A DNA stretch of 50,310 nt from Blastococcus sp. KM273128 (GTDB lineage Bacteria > Actinomycetota > Actinomycetes > Mycobacteriales > Geodermatophilaceae). Position 1 is the first letter of the stretch, and every line of letters starts with the position of its first letter. The stretch covers positions 1 through 50,310 of the forward strand of contig NZ_SSXA01000020.1 of assembly GCF_021698975.1 (NCBI RefSeq), written 5' to 3'. Of the stretch, positions 8,407 through 16,765 are shown piece by piece. The notes below the pieces were generated by a model. That model saw only the letters and a list, made by a program, of their open reading frames with translations. It ran no database searches and was not told the DNA's origin. The position numbers were made by a program, and so were the translations under genes.

Positions 8407-9698
8407 CCGAGAACCCGGCCGCGCGGGGCCGGGCGGAGCTGCAGCTCCGCCCGGCCCTGCAGCGGTGCACGCACATGGCCCCGGAGCAGTTCGCGCGGGA
8501 GCACTGGGCCCGGCACCCGCTCCTGACGCGCGCCGAGGACACCGGGAACTCCTTCACCGACCTGCTGGACCTGCCGGCGGTCGACGAGCTGCTGTCCCGG
8601 CGCGGGCTGCGCACGCCCTTCCTGCGCATCGCCAAGGACGGCGCGGTCGTCGACCCGAAGCGGTTCACCACCTCGGGCGGCGCGGGCGCCGAGATCGCCG
8701 ACCAGGTCTCCTCCGACGCGGTGCTGCGGCTCTTCGCCGACGGGAGCACCGTCGTCCTGCAGGGGCTGCACCGGCTGTGGCCGCCGCTGATCGAGTTCGC
8801 CGACCAGCTGGCCGCCGACCTGGGCCACCCGACGCAGGTCAACGCCTACATCACCCCGCCCTCCTCCCAGGGGTTCAGCCCGCACTACGACGTCCACGAC
8901 GTGTTCGTGCTGCAGGTGGCCGGCGAGAAGCACTGGACCATCCACGAGCCGGTGCTCCCCGACCCGCTGCGCACCCAGCCCTGGGGCGACCGCGCGGCCG
9001 AGGTGGCCGCGGCGGCCGAGCACCCGCCCGTGATCGACGCGGTGCTGCGCCCCGGGGACGCCCTCTACCTGCCGCGCGGGTTCCTGCACTCGGCCAAGGC
9101 GCTGGGCGAGATCAGCGCGCACCTGACCGTCGGCATCCACCCCGTCACCCGCTGGGCGGCCGCCGAGTCCGCGCTGGACCTGGTGCGCACCCTCGCGGCC
9201 GAGGACCGAGCGCTGCGCGGCTCCCTGCCGCTCGGCCTGGACCTCAGCCGCCCCGACTCCGTGCGCGACGACGTCGCCGCGGTGATCGCCGGCCTGCAGG
9301 AGTGGCTGGGCCGCGTCGACCCCACCGAGGTGGCCGACCGGCTGCGCGAGCGCACCTGGGCCCAGGTGCGCCCCGAGCCGGTGGCGCCGCTGGCCCAGTC
9401 GGCCGCGGCCGCGGCCCTCGGCCCGGAGTCCGTGCTGCGCGTGCGCCGGCGGTTGCGGTGCTCGCTGCGGGACGCCCCCGACGGCCGGGTGACCCTCCTC
9501 GCCGGGCGGCGCACGCACACCTTCCCGGGGCAGGTGCGCGCGGCGCTGGCCGAGCTCCTGGACGCCGGGGAGCTCAAGGTGGGCGACCTGCCCGGTCTGG
9601 ATGCCGACGACCGGCTGACGCTGGCCCGCCGGCTGGTCACCGAGTCGGTCGCGACCGTGCCCGACGCCGAGCTGCCGGCCACCGGGGTGCCCCGGTGA
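8403..9698 (+). CDS. Cupin-4/JmjC-type Fe(II)/2-oxoglutarate-dependent oxygenase
   Basis: Protein oxygenase of the ribosomal-oxygenase-like cupin family. The metal-binding facial triad is visible as His161 and Asp163 in SPHYDVHD and His229 in RGFLHSAK (numbered from 8403). The motif RPGDALYLPRGFLHSA precedes the second His. A C-terminal winged-helix-like half with LRRRLRCSLRD follows, as in YcfD/NO66 relatives. The start is uncertain: family-like residues (RPALQRC) lie upstream of the first ATG at 8475, and the only in-frame initiator candidates upstream are CTG codons. CTG 8403 overlaps the peptide stop as CTGA, so coupled initiation is proposed. Homologues hydroxylate Arg, His, Asn or Asp side chains in proteins, which points to the adjacent Asp-rich repeat peptide. 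Confidence 0.85.
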   Translation: MTENPAARGRAELQLRPALQRCTHMAPEQFAREHWARHPLLTRAEDTGNSFTDLLDLPAVDELLSRRGLRTPFLRIAKDGAVVDPKRFTTSGGAGAEIADQVSSDAVLRLFADGSTVVLQGLHRLWPPLIEFADQLAADLGHPTQVNAYITPPSSQGFSPHYDVHDVFVLQVAGEKHWTIHEPVLPDPLRTQPWGDRAAEVAAAAEHPPVIDAVLRPGDALYLPRGFLHSAKALGEISAHLTVGIHPVTRWAAAESALDLVRTLAAEDRALRGSLPLGLDLSRPDSVRDDVAAVIAGLQEWLGRVDPTEVADRLRERTWAQVRPEPVAPLAQSAAAAALGPESVLRVRRRLRCSLRDAPDGRVTLLAGRRTHTFPGQVRAALAELLDAGELKVGDLPGLDADDRLTLARRLVTESVATVPDAELPATGVPR

Positions 9699-9702
9699 CC
9701 CG

Positions 9703-10689
9703 GTGGGGGGCGTGACCCCGGCCGGCCCGGCGGGTGGGGACGACTTCTGCCGCACCGACGTCCCCGCCCGCCCGCTGGGCCGGCTGGACGCGAGCCGCTG
9801 CTCGGTGCAGGCGCTGGAGCGCGGTGACTCCGGGGTGGCGACGGCGGCCCCGGTGTCCCGCTGGCTGCTGGTCGAGCAGCCGGGGCCGTGGGGGCGGCAG
9901 GCCCTGCTGCAGTCGCGGTTCGACGGGCGGGTGGCCCGGCTGCTCTCCGAGCGCGCGCAGCGGGAGGGCGTGCGGGTGCTGCTGGTGCGCCGGCCCGGCG
10001 ACCGGCTGGCCGACTCCGGCCGGCGGTGGGCCTACGCCGACGGCCGCCCCGGCCGGGAGGGCCTGTGGTGGTCGGTGCGGGCGTCCGACTCCGACCTGCT
10101 CTCCGTCCCGTGGGACGGCTCGGTGGGCGAGCCGGCGCGCGGGCCGACCTACCTGGTCTGCACCCACGGCGGCCACGACGCCTGCTGCGCGCTGCGCGGC
10201 CGGCCGCTGGCCCGGGCCCTGCCCGCACCCGGACCGACCGACGTGTGGGAGTGCAGCCACCTGGGCGGTGACCGCTTCGCGGCCAACATGCTGGTGCTGC
10301 CCCACGGCTTCTACTACGGGCAGGTCCCCGGCGACGGCGGGCTGGTCGTCGCCGCGCACGACCGGGGCGAGGTGGCCCTGCCGTGGCTGCGCGGGCGGGC
10401 GGGGCTGGCCGCGCCGGTGCAGGCCGCGCAGCACTTCGCGCGGGAGGAGCTCGGCGCGCTCGGCACCGACGACCTGGCCCCGCTCGGCGTCGTCCCGCGG
10501 GACGCGGACGAGCCGGGCGTGGAGCGGTGGGCGGTCACGCTGGCCCACGCTGGGAGCGCCGTCGTCGTCACCGTGGAGAGCCGCCCGTCCCCGGAGACGG
10601 TGCACCTCACCTGCCAGGCGACCGCACCCGGCCGGGTGCGGACCTGGCACCACCTCGCCGTCACGGGGCCGGCGCCGGGACCCGGCTGA
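9703..10689 (+). CDS. Sucrase/ferredoxin-like family protein (thioredoxin-fold Fe-S protein)
   Basis: 328-aa cytoplasmic protein. Diagnostic segments are FCRTD near the N-terminus, CTHGGHDACCALRG (about residues 153-166) and WECSHLGGDRFAANMLVLPHGFYYG (in pieces near 182-206), all typical of the Suc_Fer-like family with a thioredoxin-like [2Fe-2S] domain. The start is either GTG 9703 or GTG 9712; both lack an ideal Shine-Dalgarno. It follows the cupin gene by 4 nt and so belongs to the peptide-oxygenase operon. A redox protein next to an Fe(II) oxygenase could keep the iron reduced, but direct evidence is lacking. The stretch to the convergent metallo-beta-lactamase gene is only 25 bp. Confidence 0.87.
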   Translation: MGGVTPAGPAGGDDFCRTDVPARPLGRLDASRCSVQALERGDSGVATAAPVSRWLLVEQPGPWGRQALLQSRFDGRVARLLSERAQREGVRVLLVRRPGDRLADSGRRWAYADGRPGREGLWWSVRASDSDLLSVPWDGSVGEPARGPTYLVCTHGGHDACCALRGRPLARALPAPGPTDVWECSHLGGDRFAANMLVLPHGFYYGQVPGDGGLVVAAHDRGEVALPWLRGRAGLAAPVQAAQHFAREELGALGTDDLAPLGVVPRDADEPGVERWAVTLAHAGSAVVVTVESRPSPETVHLTCQATAPGRVRTWHHLAVTGPAPGPG

Positions 10690-10714
10690 GCCACAGGGCC
10701 ACCGCCGGCCCGCG

Positions 10715-11518
10715 TCACCCGCCGGTCGGGGCCGCCAGGTCGACCGGCTCGCCGACCGGCAGCCAGCGCAACCGCTCCCGCACGTCGGCCGGCGCCCGGG
10801 CGAACTCCGCCTCGACCGCGTCGCGGCCCTGGACGAAGTGCGACCAGCCCTCGTAGTGCACCGGGATCGCGGTCCGCGGCCGCAGCAGGCGGCACAGCTC
10901 CACGGCCTGGCGCGCGGTCATCGAGTAGCGCACCGGTCCGGTGACCGGGAAGCGCACCCCGCCCAGGTGCAGCAGCGCCGTGCCGACGTCCAGCCGGTCG
11001 GCCACCTCGCGCAGGCCCCGGAAGAGCACCGTGTCACCGGAGATCCAGAGGACGCCGCCGTCCTGATCCGGCCAGCGGAGCGCGAACCCGACGACCGCCC
11101 CCGCGAGGGGGCGGCTCAGCGGGGGGCCGTGCCGTGCCGGCGTCGCGGTCACCTCGATGGCCGGGCGGCCGGGTGCCGCGAGCTCCGCGGTCTCCCACGG
11201 CCGCAGCCCGCGGGTGGAGCCGCCCAGCCGCCGGGCCCCGGGCACGGTGGTCACGACCGCGCCGGCGGACGGCAGCAGCGCCCGGCCGGCGTCGTCGAGG
11301 TTGTCGGCGTGGTGGTCGTGGGTGAGCAGCACGACGTCCACCGGCAGCACGTCCGCGGCCGGCACGGCGGGCCCGGTGAGCTTGCGCGACGACGTCCCCC
11401 AGCCGAAGGCGTACCTGCGGCCGGGGGCGTCGAACGTGGGGTCGACCAGGATCCGCCGGCCCCCCACCTCGACGAGCACCGTCGGCCCGCCGAGGTGGGT
11501 GAGCCGGACGCCGGTCAC
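10715..11518 (-). CDS. MBL-fold metallo-hydrolase (UlaG-like)
   Basis: 267-aa metallo-beta-lactamase-fold hydrolase with the zinc motif HxHxDH-like LLTHDHHADN near residue 67, a downstream ISGDTVLF strand and the late His in PVHYEGWSHF. The overall order (RLTHLGGPTVLVEVGGRRILVDP at the start, in pieces) is that of UlaG/YtnP-type proteins. Substrate is unknown. The GTG start at 11518 overlaps the stop of the upstream alpha/beta hydrolase as GTGA, so the two are translated together and are both likely controlled by the divergent AraC-type regulator. Confidence 0.88.
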   Translation of the reverse strand: MTGVRLTHLGGPTVLVEVGGRRILVDPTFDAPGRRYAFGWGTSSRKLTGPAVPAADVLPVDVVLLTHDHHADNLDDAGRALLPSAGAVVTTVPGARRLGGSTRGLRPWETAELAAPGRPAIEVTATPARHGPPLSRPLAGAVVGFALRWPDQDGGVLWISGDTVLFRGLREVADRLDVGTALLHLGGVRFPVTGPVRYSMTARQAVELCRLLRPRTAIPVHYEGWSHFVQGRDAVEAEFARAPADVRERLRWLPVGEPVDLAAPTGG

Positions 11519-12378
11519 TGCTGGCCGGCCTCCTGCCGCGGCGCGCCGGCGTGCGCGACCGCCCAGTCGAGGACGGCGTCGGCGACCTCCTGCCAGCCCT
11601 CCTGGGCCGGCAGCAGGTGCGCGAAACCGGGGTACTCGAGCCGCTCGACGACGCCGGACGTGTAGTGCCCGGCGTTCGACCGCTGCACGCTCGGCGGCAT
11701 GATGTGGTCCTCACCGGCCGAGACGAACAGCAGCGGGGCCCGGTCGGGCCTGGCGTAGTCGACGTGCGCGTCCTGCGGGCCCGGCATGAAGTTGGCCAGC
11801 ACGCCGCTCCAGATGATCCTGCCGGGCGCCGGGATGGCGTACCGCTCGTACAGCCGGCGCGACTCCTCCTCGGTGAAGGTGTTCGTGAAGGCGTAGCGCC
11901 ACTGCTCCTCGGTCAGCGGGACCTCGCGGTGCCGGTTCGCCGGGTTCTTGAAGGCGGTGAACGTCGACCTCAGCTGCGAGAGCGGCAGCACCCGCACGCC
12001 CTCGGTCGGGGCCGAGCAGAGGGCGACGCCGGCGGCGCCGTACCCGCGGTCCAGCAGCAGCTGCACGATCACGCCGCCGGCGGAGTGCCCGATGAGGATC
12101 GGCGGCCGGTCCAGCTCCTCGATCACCGCCGCGTAGGAGTCGACGATCGGCGGCAGCGTGAGCTCGGCGATGGCGGTCGGGTCGGCGTTGAGCGCCTCCA
12201 CCTCGACCTCGAACCCGGGGTAGGCCGGGGCCAGCACCCGGTAGCCCTTGTCCTCGTAGTGCGCGATCCAGTCCTCCCAGCTGCGGGGCGTGACCCAGAA
12301 GCCGTGGACCAGCACGATCGTGTCCGGCCCGCCCGGGGCCGGCCCGTCGGCCCGCCGGGGCACGGGGATGTCGGTCAT
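11515..12378 (-). CDS. Alpha/beta hydrolase
   Basis: 287-aa serine hydrolase. It has the oxyanion-side motif LVHGFWVT, the nucleophile elbow GHSAGGVI, the acid residue in SAGEDHIMPPS and the catalytic His in PGFAHLLPAQ. No signal peptide is seen, so it is cytoplasmic. ATG 12378 is supported by GGGAGGAG about 6 nt upstream. It forms a pair with the MBL-fold protein and is transcribed away from an AraC-family gene across a 234-bp region that holds three 11-bp direct repeats. An esterase or lactonase role is likely; the substrate is not predictable. Confidence 0.9.
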   Translation of the reverse strand: MTDIPVPRRADGPAPGGPDTIVLVHGFWVTPRSWEDWIAHYEDKGYRVLAPAYPGFEVEVEALNADPTAIAELTLPPIVDSYAAVIEELDRPPILIGHSAGGVIVQLLLDRGYGAAGVALCSAPTEGVRVLPLSQLRSTFTAFKNPANRHREVPLTEEQWRYAFTNTFTEEESRRLYERYAIPAPGRIIWSGVLANFMPGPQDAHVDYARPDRAPLLFVSAGEDHIMPPSVQRSNAGHYTSGVVERLEYPGFAHLLPAQEGWQEVADAVLDWAVAHAGAPRQEAGQQ

Positions 12379-12497
12379 GTCGTCTCCTCCCACGCCCGCG
12401 CGACGGCCGGGCCATCCGATCCGCCGACCCTGGCACCGTCGCCGGAGGCCGCATCGACCCTGCGCGCACAGCTCCGGTCCCTCCCTGCACGGCCTCT

Positions 12498-12530
12498 CCA
12501 CGCCCGGTCCACGCCCGGTCCACGCCCGGG
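12498..12530. promoter_or_regulatory. Three tandem 11-bp repeats in the divergent AraC/hydrolase promoter region
   Basis: CCACGCCCGGT occurs at 12498-12508 and 12509-12519, and CCACGCCCGGG at 12520-12530. The repeats abut with an 11-bp period, about one helical turn, so a protein could bind each from the same face. The site lies 83 bp before the AraC gene and 119 bp before the hydrolase gene, a normal position for AraC-type direct-repeat half-sites. Function is inferred. Confidence 0.5.
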
Positions 12531-12612
12531 ACGGTTCCCCGAGCGCGGCTGCTCTGCCACGCTGGCCGGCACGCACCCGTGCTCCCGTCGCCCTCCACCG
12601 TGGGAGATGCCG

Positions 12613-13569
12613 ATGCAGCTGCTCGACACCGCCACGCTCGCGCCGGAGCACCGCGTCGACGCGTTCCGCGCGGCCTTCGACCAGGCCTCGGTCCCGTGCC
12701 GGATCGAGCACCTCGGCCCCGACTCCCGCGTGCACTCCCGCATGCACCTGTGGCACTTCGGCCGGGCGAACCTCTTCACCACCGACGCGTCGGGCTTCCG
12801 GCTCGTCCGCACGCCCCGGCACCTGCGCATGGAGAGCCCGCCCGTCGTGGCGCTGGCCGTGCAGGCCAGCGGGGTCGGCCGGTTCCGCCAGTTCGACGCC
12901 GAGACGCTCGTGCCGCCGCGGCAGCTCATGCTCAGCGACCTGACCGCGCCGTACGAGTTCTCGTGGGTCGACAGCGGCGGCTCGCGCGCCTTCCAGATCC
13001 CCTACGACCGGCTGGCCCTGCCGCGGGACGTCGTGCGCCGGGCGGGGCCGCGGCTGCGTGCCAGCCCGCTCCACGGCCTCGTCCGCGACCACCTGGTGCG
13101 GCTGGCCGCGGACGCGGACGGGCTGGCGGCCGACCCCGGGGCCGCCGCGCTGGGGACCGCGACCACCGAGCTGGTGCGCGCGCTGCTCGTCTCGGCGGGC
13201 GGCGACGGGCGGGCACTCCGCGAGGTGCGGGAGGAGACGCTGCTGACCCGGGTGCTCGCCTGGGCGCGGGCGCACCTCACGGAGCCCGACGTCGACCCGG
13301 CGCGGATCGCGGCGGTGCACAACGTCTCGCTCCGCCAGCTGTACAAGGTGTGCGCCGACGCCGGGGTGAGCCTCGAGCAGTGGCTCATCGCCGAGCGGCT
13401 GGAGCGGGCGCGGGCGGAGCTGGTCGCACCCTCCCGGCGGAACCGCACCGTCACCGCCGTCGCCCGGGAGTGCGGGTTCAGCGATGCCAGCCACTTCACC
13501 CGCCGGTTCCGTCAGGCCTACGGCCTCACGCCCCGGGAGTGGCGGGAGTCGTCGCGCCGGCGGGGGTGA
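12613..13569 (+). CDS. AraC family transcriptional regulator
   Basis: 318-aa regulator. The N-terminal half resembles the AraC-binding-like domain 2 (for example GRFRQFDAETLVPPRQLMLSD in pieces), and the C-terminal ~100 residues hold two helix-turn-helix motifs: DPARIAAVHNVSLRQLYKV and TVTAVARECGFSDASHFTRR, ending in the signature GLTPREWR. ATG 12613 is preferred over ATG 12607 because GGGAG then falls 6 nt upstream. It is divergent from the hydrolase/MBL pair, its most likely target; the effector is unknown. Confidence 0.92.
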   Translation: MQLLDTATLAPEHRVDAFRAAFDQASVPCRIEHLGPDSRVHSRMHLWHFGRANLFTTDASGFRLVRTPRHLRMESPPVVALAVQASGVGRFRQFDAETLVPPRQLMLSDLTAPYEFSWVDSGGSRAFQIPYDRLALPRDVVRRAGPRLRASPLHGLVRDHLVRLAADADGLAADPGAAALGTATTELVRALLVSAGGDGRALREVREETLLTRVLAWARAHLTEPDVDPARIAAVHNVSLRQLYKVCADAGVSLEQWLIAERLERARAELVAPSRRNRTVTAVARECGFSDASHFTRRFRQAYGLTPREWRESSRRRG

Positions 13570-13590
13570 CCTGGTCCGCGGTGGTCCCCG

Positions 13591-14778
13591 TCAGCCCAGC
13601 GCGGAACCGGTCGCGACGAGCAGCGGGATCGCCAGCTCCGTCGCGGTCAGCGACCCGTGGTAGGCGGCCAGCCGGCTGGGGCCGGGTTCGAGCCGGGGGC
13701 TGACCAGGGCCCAGCTGCCGCGGGCGAGCGCCACGACGTCGCCGATGCGGGCCGCCAGCGGCTCCTCCACCGGCCCGAAGACGCCGCTGGCGATCGCCTC
13801 CTCGCGCCCGACCACCCACGCCCGGTCGCCGAGGACCCCGCGCCAGCGCTCGAGCACGTCGGCCTCCGCGCCGGGCTCGGTGTGCACGTAGCGGGCGCGC
13901 GGCTCGCCGGCGAGCAGCCGCACCCCGTCGGCGAGGTCGGGCTCGTCGTCCAGGTCCAGCCGGGTGGCCGCGGGGACGTCGAGCATCCCGTGGTCGGCGG
14001 TGACCAGCAGCGCGGCGTCGTCGGGGAGGCCGTCGACGAGCTGCTCGACGACCCGGTCGACCAGCGCGAGCTGGGCCCGCCAGCTCGGCGAGTCGACCCC
14101 GCGGACGTGCCCGGTGAGGTCGAGCTCGGCCATGTAGCCGTACACCAGCGAACGGGGCCCCTCGCCGAGCGCCGAGCGCATGAGCGCGGTGAGGTCGCCG
14201 GGGCCGACCGCACCGGTGTAGGCGGCGCCGCGGTAGGCGGCCACGGTGAGGCCCGAGCCCGCGTAGGCCCACGGGCCGACGGCGGTGACCGCGGCGCCCC
14301 CGGCGGCGACGTGCTCGAAGACGGTGGGCCGGGCCTGCCAGTCGGCGGGGTCGGGGTCGTCGGCCCACTGGGTGTGGTTGAGGGTGCGCCCCTGCCCCGG
14401 CACGTCGGTGACGAAGCCGAGGATGCCGTGGCTGCCCGGGGGCAGGCCGGTGCCGACGGTGGCGAGGCTGACCGGCGTGGTGCTGGGGCAGGGTGCCTGG
14501 AGGGTGCCGGCCGGGCTGGCCAGCGCGGCCAGCGTGGGGGCGACGTCGGCGTGCGCCCGGAGCAGGTCGGCGCCGAGGCCGTCCACGAGGAGGACCGCGA
14601 CGCGCCGGGCGCCGTGCAGGGCGTCGGCCAGGCCCAGCGGGTCGCGGGGCAGGTCGCCCCGCGGCACGGGGGTGCCCAGGGCCGCCGCCACACCGGGCAG
14701 GACGTCGGCGAGGGTGGCGACGCCGTACTCCGGGCGGTGCAGGTCGGGCGGCAGCGCGCCGTCGGCGTCCGTGGTCAC
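13591..14778 (-). CDS. Alkaline phosphatase superfamily protein (type I phosphodiesterase/nucleotide pyrophosphatase)
   Basis: 395-aa metal-dependent phosphodiesterase-like enzyme. The first metal motif is LLVDGLGADLL, followed by the nucleophile region PSTTPVSLATVGTGLPPG, then ELDLTGHVRG and VTADHGMLDVP, the late His/Asp metal ligands. No signal peptide or membrane helix is evident. The GTG start at 14778 overlaps the stop of the upstream methyltransferase as GTGA. Substrate is unknown. Confidence 0.88.
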   Translation of the reverse strand: MTTDADGALPPDLHRPEYGVATLADVLPGVAAALGTPVPRGDLPRDPLGLADALHGARRVAVLLVDGLGADLLRAHADVAPTLAALASPAGTLQAPCPSTTPVSLATVGTGLPPGSHGILGFVTDVPGQGRTLNHTQWADDPDPADWQARPTVFEHVAAGGAAVTAVGPWAYAGSGLTVAAYRGAAYTGAVGPGDLTALMRSALGEGPRSLVYGYMAELDLTGHVRGVDSPSWRAQLALVDRVVEQLVDGLPDDAALLVTADHGMLDVPAATRLDLDDEPDLADGVRLLAGEPRARYVHTEPGAEADVLERWRGVLGDRAWVVGREEAIASGVFGPVEEPLAARIGDVVALARGSWALVSPRLEPGPSRLAAYHGSLTATELAIPLLVATGSALG

Positions 14779-15506
14779 GCCCGGGTCGCCAGCAGGTGGA
14801 GGCCCGCGGCCACCTCGCGGTAGGGCGAGGTGCCGGACAGCGCGAGCTCCAGGTCCCGGACGGCGGCCGGGTCGGCGCCGGAGGCGGTGTCGAGCAGGTC
14901 GGCCACGACGGAGATGCCGCGCCAGGCGCCCGGGGCCAGCCCGGCGCCGGCGACGAGCGCCAGCAGGTCCTCGGGGGCGAAGCGGCGGCGGGCCGTGCGG
15001 CCGGGGGCGCCCTCGTCGCGGAGGGTCGCGAGGGCCTCGGTGGGGTGGCCGGCGACCGCGCGGGCCAGCACGGCGCCTGCCCGGTTGGCGACGGCGAGGC
15101 TCACCCGGCCGCCGGGGCGCAGCGCGCCGGCGATCTCGGCCAGGGTGACCGCGGGGTCGTCGACGACCTCGAGCACGGAGTGGCAGAGGGCCAGGTCGTA
15201 CCCGCCGTCGTCGGCGAGCACCTCGTGCAGCAGGTCGCCGTCGCCCTGGACGCCGCGCACCCGCCCGGCCACGCCGGCGGTCTCGGCGCGCCGGCGCAGG
15301 GTCGCGAGGGCGTCGGCGCTGGGGTCGACGACGGTGACGCTGTGGCCGAGGCGGGCCAGGGGCACGGCGAACATCCCGCTGCCGCCGCCGACGTCGAGCA
15401 CGCGGAGCGCATCCCCGGCGCTGACCAGCGGGTCGAGCGCGGCCCACACGGCAGCGGTCCGGACGGGCAGCTGCTCCGCGGTCGGCGAGGCGGGAACGGT
15501 CGGCAC
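14775..15506 (-). CDS. Class I SAM-dependent methyltransferase
   Basis: 243-aa methyltransferase. Motif I is VLDVGGGSGMFAVPLA, the acidic end of strand 2 is VTVVDPSAD, and motif IV-VI are YDLALCHSVLEVVDD and ALRPGGRVSLAVAN. GTG 15506 lies exactly 7 nt after a TAGGCT -10 hexamer (15519-15514) and lacks a Shine-Dalgarno, so the mRNA is probably leaderless. It is cotranscribed with the phosphodiesterase gene. Substrate is not predictable from sequence; the Rossmann core and cytoplasmic location are clear. Confidence 0.9.
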   Translation of the reverse strand: MPTVPASPTAEQLPVRTAAVWAALDPLVSAGDALRVLDVGGGSGMFAVPLARLGHSVTVVDPSADALATLRRRAETAGVAGRVRGVQGDGDLLHEVLADDGGYDLALCHSVLEVVDDPAVTLAEIAGALRPGGRVSLAVANRAGAVLARAVAGHPTEALATLRDEGAPGRTARRRFAPEDLLALVAGAGLAPGAWRGISVVADLLDTASGADPAAVRDLELALSGTSPYREVAAGLHLLATRA

Positions 15507-15527
15507 CCACCGGAGCCTAGCGGCGGA

Positions 15528-15566
15528 CCGCGGCGCCCACCGCTTCCCCGCCGGTGGGCGCCGCGG
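15528..15566 (-). terminator. Hairpin terminator after the VOC gene
   Basis: 15-bp perfect stem (15528-15542 with 15552-15566) and a 9-nt loop, 14 bp after the VOC stop codon on the minus strand and just upstream of the methyltransferase -10 box. There is no U-tract, as is common in high-GC actinobacteria. Confidence 0.65.
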
Positions 15567-15579
15567 GTGGCCGACGGTC

Positions 15580-16074
15580 CTAGGCGTCGACGGTGTCGGC
15601 GGTGTCGGCGGCCCGCCGGATCCCGGCGAGGTCGATGCGGCGCATCTGCAGCATCGCCTGGGTCGCCCGCTGCGCGCGCGCCGGGTCGGGGTCGCGGAGC
15701 AGGGTCATGAGCTCGACCGGGACCACCTGCCAGGAGACGCCGAAACGGTCCTTCAGCCAGCCGCACATGCTCTCCTCGCCACCGTCGGTGAGCCGGTCCC
15801 AGTAGTGGTCGGCCTCCTCCTGGTCGGCGCACATGATCTGGAAGGAGACCGCCTCGGTGAACGGGAACTGGGGGCCGCCGTTGAGCGCGGTGTACCGCTG
15901 GCCGTCGAGGGTGAAGTCGACGGTCAGGACGTCGCCCTCCTCCATCGGCGGGGGCATGCCGGGGCCGTAGCGGGTCATGCCGTCGATGCGGGAGTTCGGG
16001 AAGACCGAGGTGTACAGCGTCACCGCCTCCTCGGCCTGGCCGTCGAACCACAGGCACGGGATCTGCTGGGGCAT
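15580..16074 (-). CDS. VOC family protein (PhnB/3-demethylubiquinone methyltransferase-like glyoxalase fold)
   Basis: 164-aa protein beginning PQQIPCLWFDGQAEEAVTLY, the hallmark of the PhnB-like VOC subfamily. FTEAVSFQIMCADQEEADHYW, in its usual second-repeat place, is followed by a WLKDRFGVSWQVVP segment. ATG 16074 has AAGGAGG about 9 nt upstream. Members bind a metal or small ligand but most have no known reaction. It is monocistronic, with a terminator downstream. Confidence 0.9.
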   Translation of the reverse strand: MPQQIPCLWFDGQAEEAVTLYTSVFPNSRIDGMTRYGPGMPPPMEEGDVLTVDFTLDGQRYTALNGGPQFPFTEAVSFQIMCADQEEADHYWDRLTDGGEESMCGWLKDRFGVSWQVVPVELMTLLRDPDPARAQRATQAMLQMRRIDLAGIRRAADTADTVDA

Positions 16075-16144
16075 GGTCGGGTCCTCCTTCCGCACACCGG
16101 CCGGGCACCGGTGTCGGGGTGTGGACGCCCCTCGGCGGCCGGAC

Positions 16145-16765
16145 TCATCGGTCGGCGGGCGCGCCGGTCCACGCCGCCCAGCCGGGCCACACGAGGTCGG
16201 CGTAGCGCTGGTACCCGGCCGCGCCGGGGTGCGCCCCGTCGCCGGCGGCCACCTCCCGGCGCCAGGTGGCGCTGCCCGCCAGGGCGTCGAGGACGGCGAC
16301 GTAGGGCACGCCCGTGGCGGCGCAGAGCTCGCCGAACCGGGAGTCCAGCTCGGCAACGCGGCGGTCGTGACCGGCGTCGGCGACCGGGGGCGGGCCGACG
16401 ACCAGGACGGGCCACCCGGCGTCCGCAGCGCCGCCCAGCAGGGCCGCCAGGGCGGCGAGGGATGCCTCCGCCGCCAGCCGCCGGGAGCCGTTCTCGACCG
16501 TGGTGTCGTTGACCCCGGTCGAGACGACGATCCGGCGGTCCTGCCCTGCGGCGAGCCGCGGCCGGCACTCCGCGGCCCAGCGGGCCCGCACCTCGGCGGT
16601 GGTGTCCCGGCGGACGCCCAGGTTGTAGGCGGTGAGCGGTCGACCGGCGCCGGTGCTGCGGGCGCTCATCCGGCCGACCCAGCCGCGGTGCTCGGGGTCG
16701 CCGACCCCCGCGACGAAGGAGTCACCGAGGAAGCAGACACGCAGGTCGGGGCTCATCCGGGCCAT
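16145..16765 (-). CDS. SGNH/GDSL-type hydrolase
   Basis: 206-aa serine hydrolase. Block I is VCFLGDSFVAGVGD, block II Gly lies in YNLGVRRDT, block III is STGVNDTTVENG and block V is GDGAHPGAAGYQRYADL (catalytic Asp-x-x-His). No signal peptide was seen, so it is probably cytoplasmic. ATG 16765 is chosen because GAGGTGG lies upstream at proper distance; the next Met at 16756 is possible. Typical substrates of such small SGNH enzymes are acyl esters or thioesters. Confidence 0.87.
   Translation of the reverse strand: MARMSPDLRVCFLGDSFVAGVGDPEHRGWVGRMSARSTGAGRPLTAYNLGVRRDTTAEVRARWAAECRPRLAAGQDRRIVVSTGVNDTTVENGSRRLAAEASLAALAALLGGAADAGWPVLVVGPPPVADAGHDRRVAELDSRFGELCAATGVPYVAVLDALAGSATWRREVAAGDGAHPGAAGYQRYADLVWPGWAAWTGAPADR

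Noticed and set aside
8280..9755. Minus-strand frame ending in a SAPP/PPSA repeat opposite the DGGA array
   Set aside because: A 12-bp repeat keeps all frames open. The rest is antisense to the cupin gene and has no family features.
12931..13570. Alternative open frames inside the AraC gene on both strands
   Set aside because: Composition-driven shadows without motifs; the AraC frame has two clear helix-turn-helix motifs.
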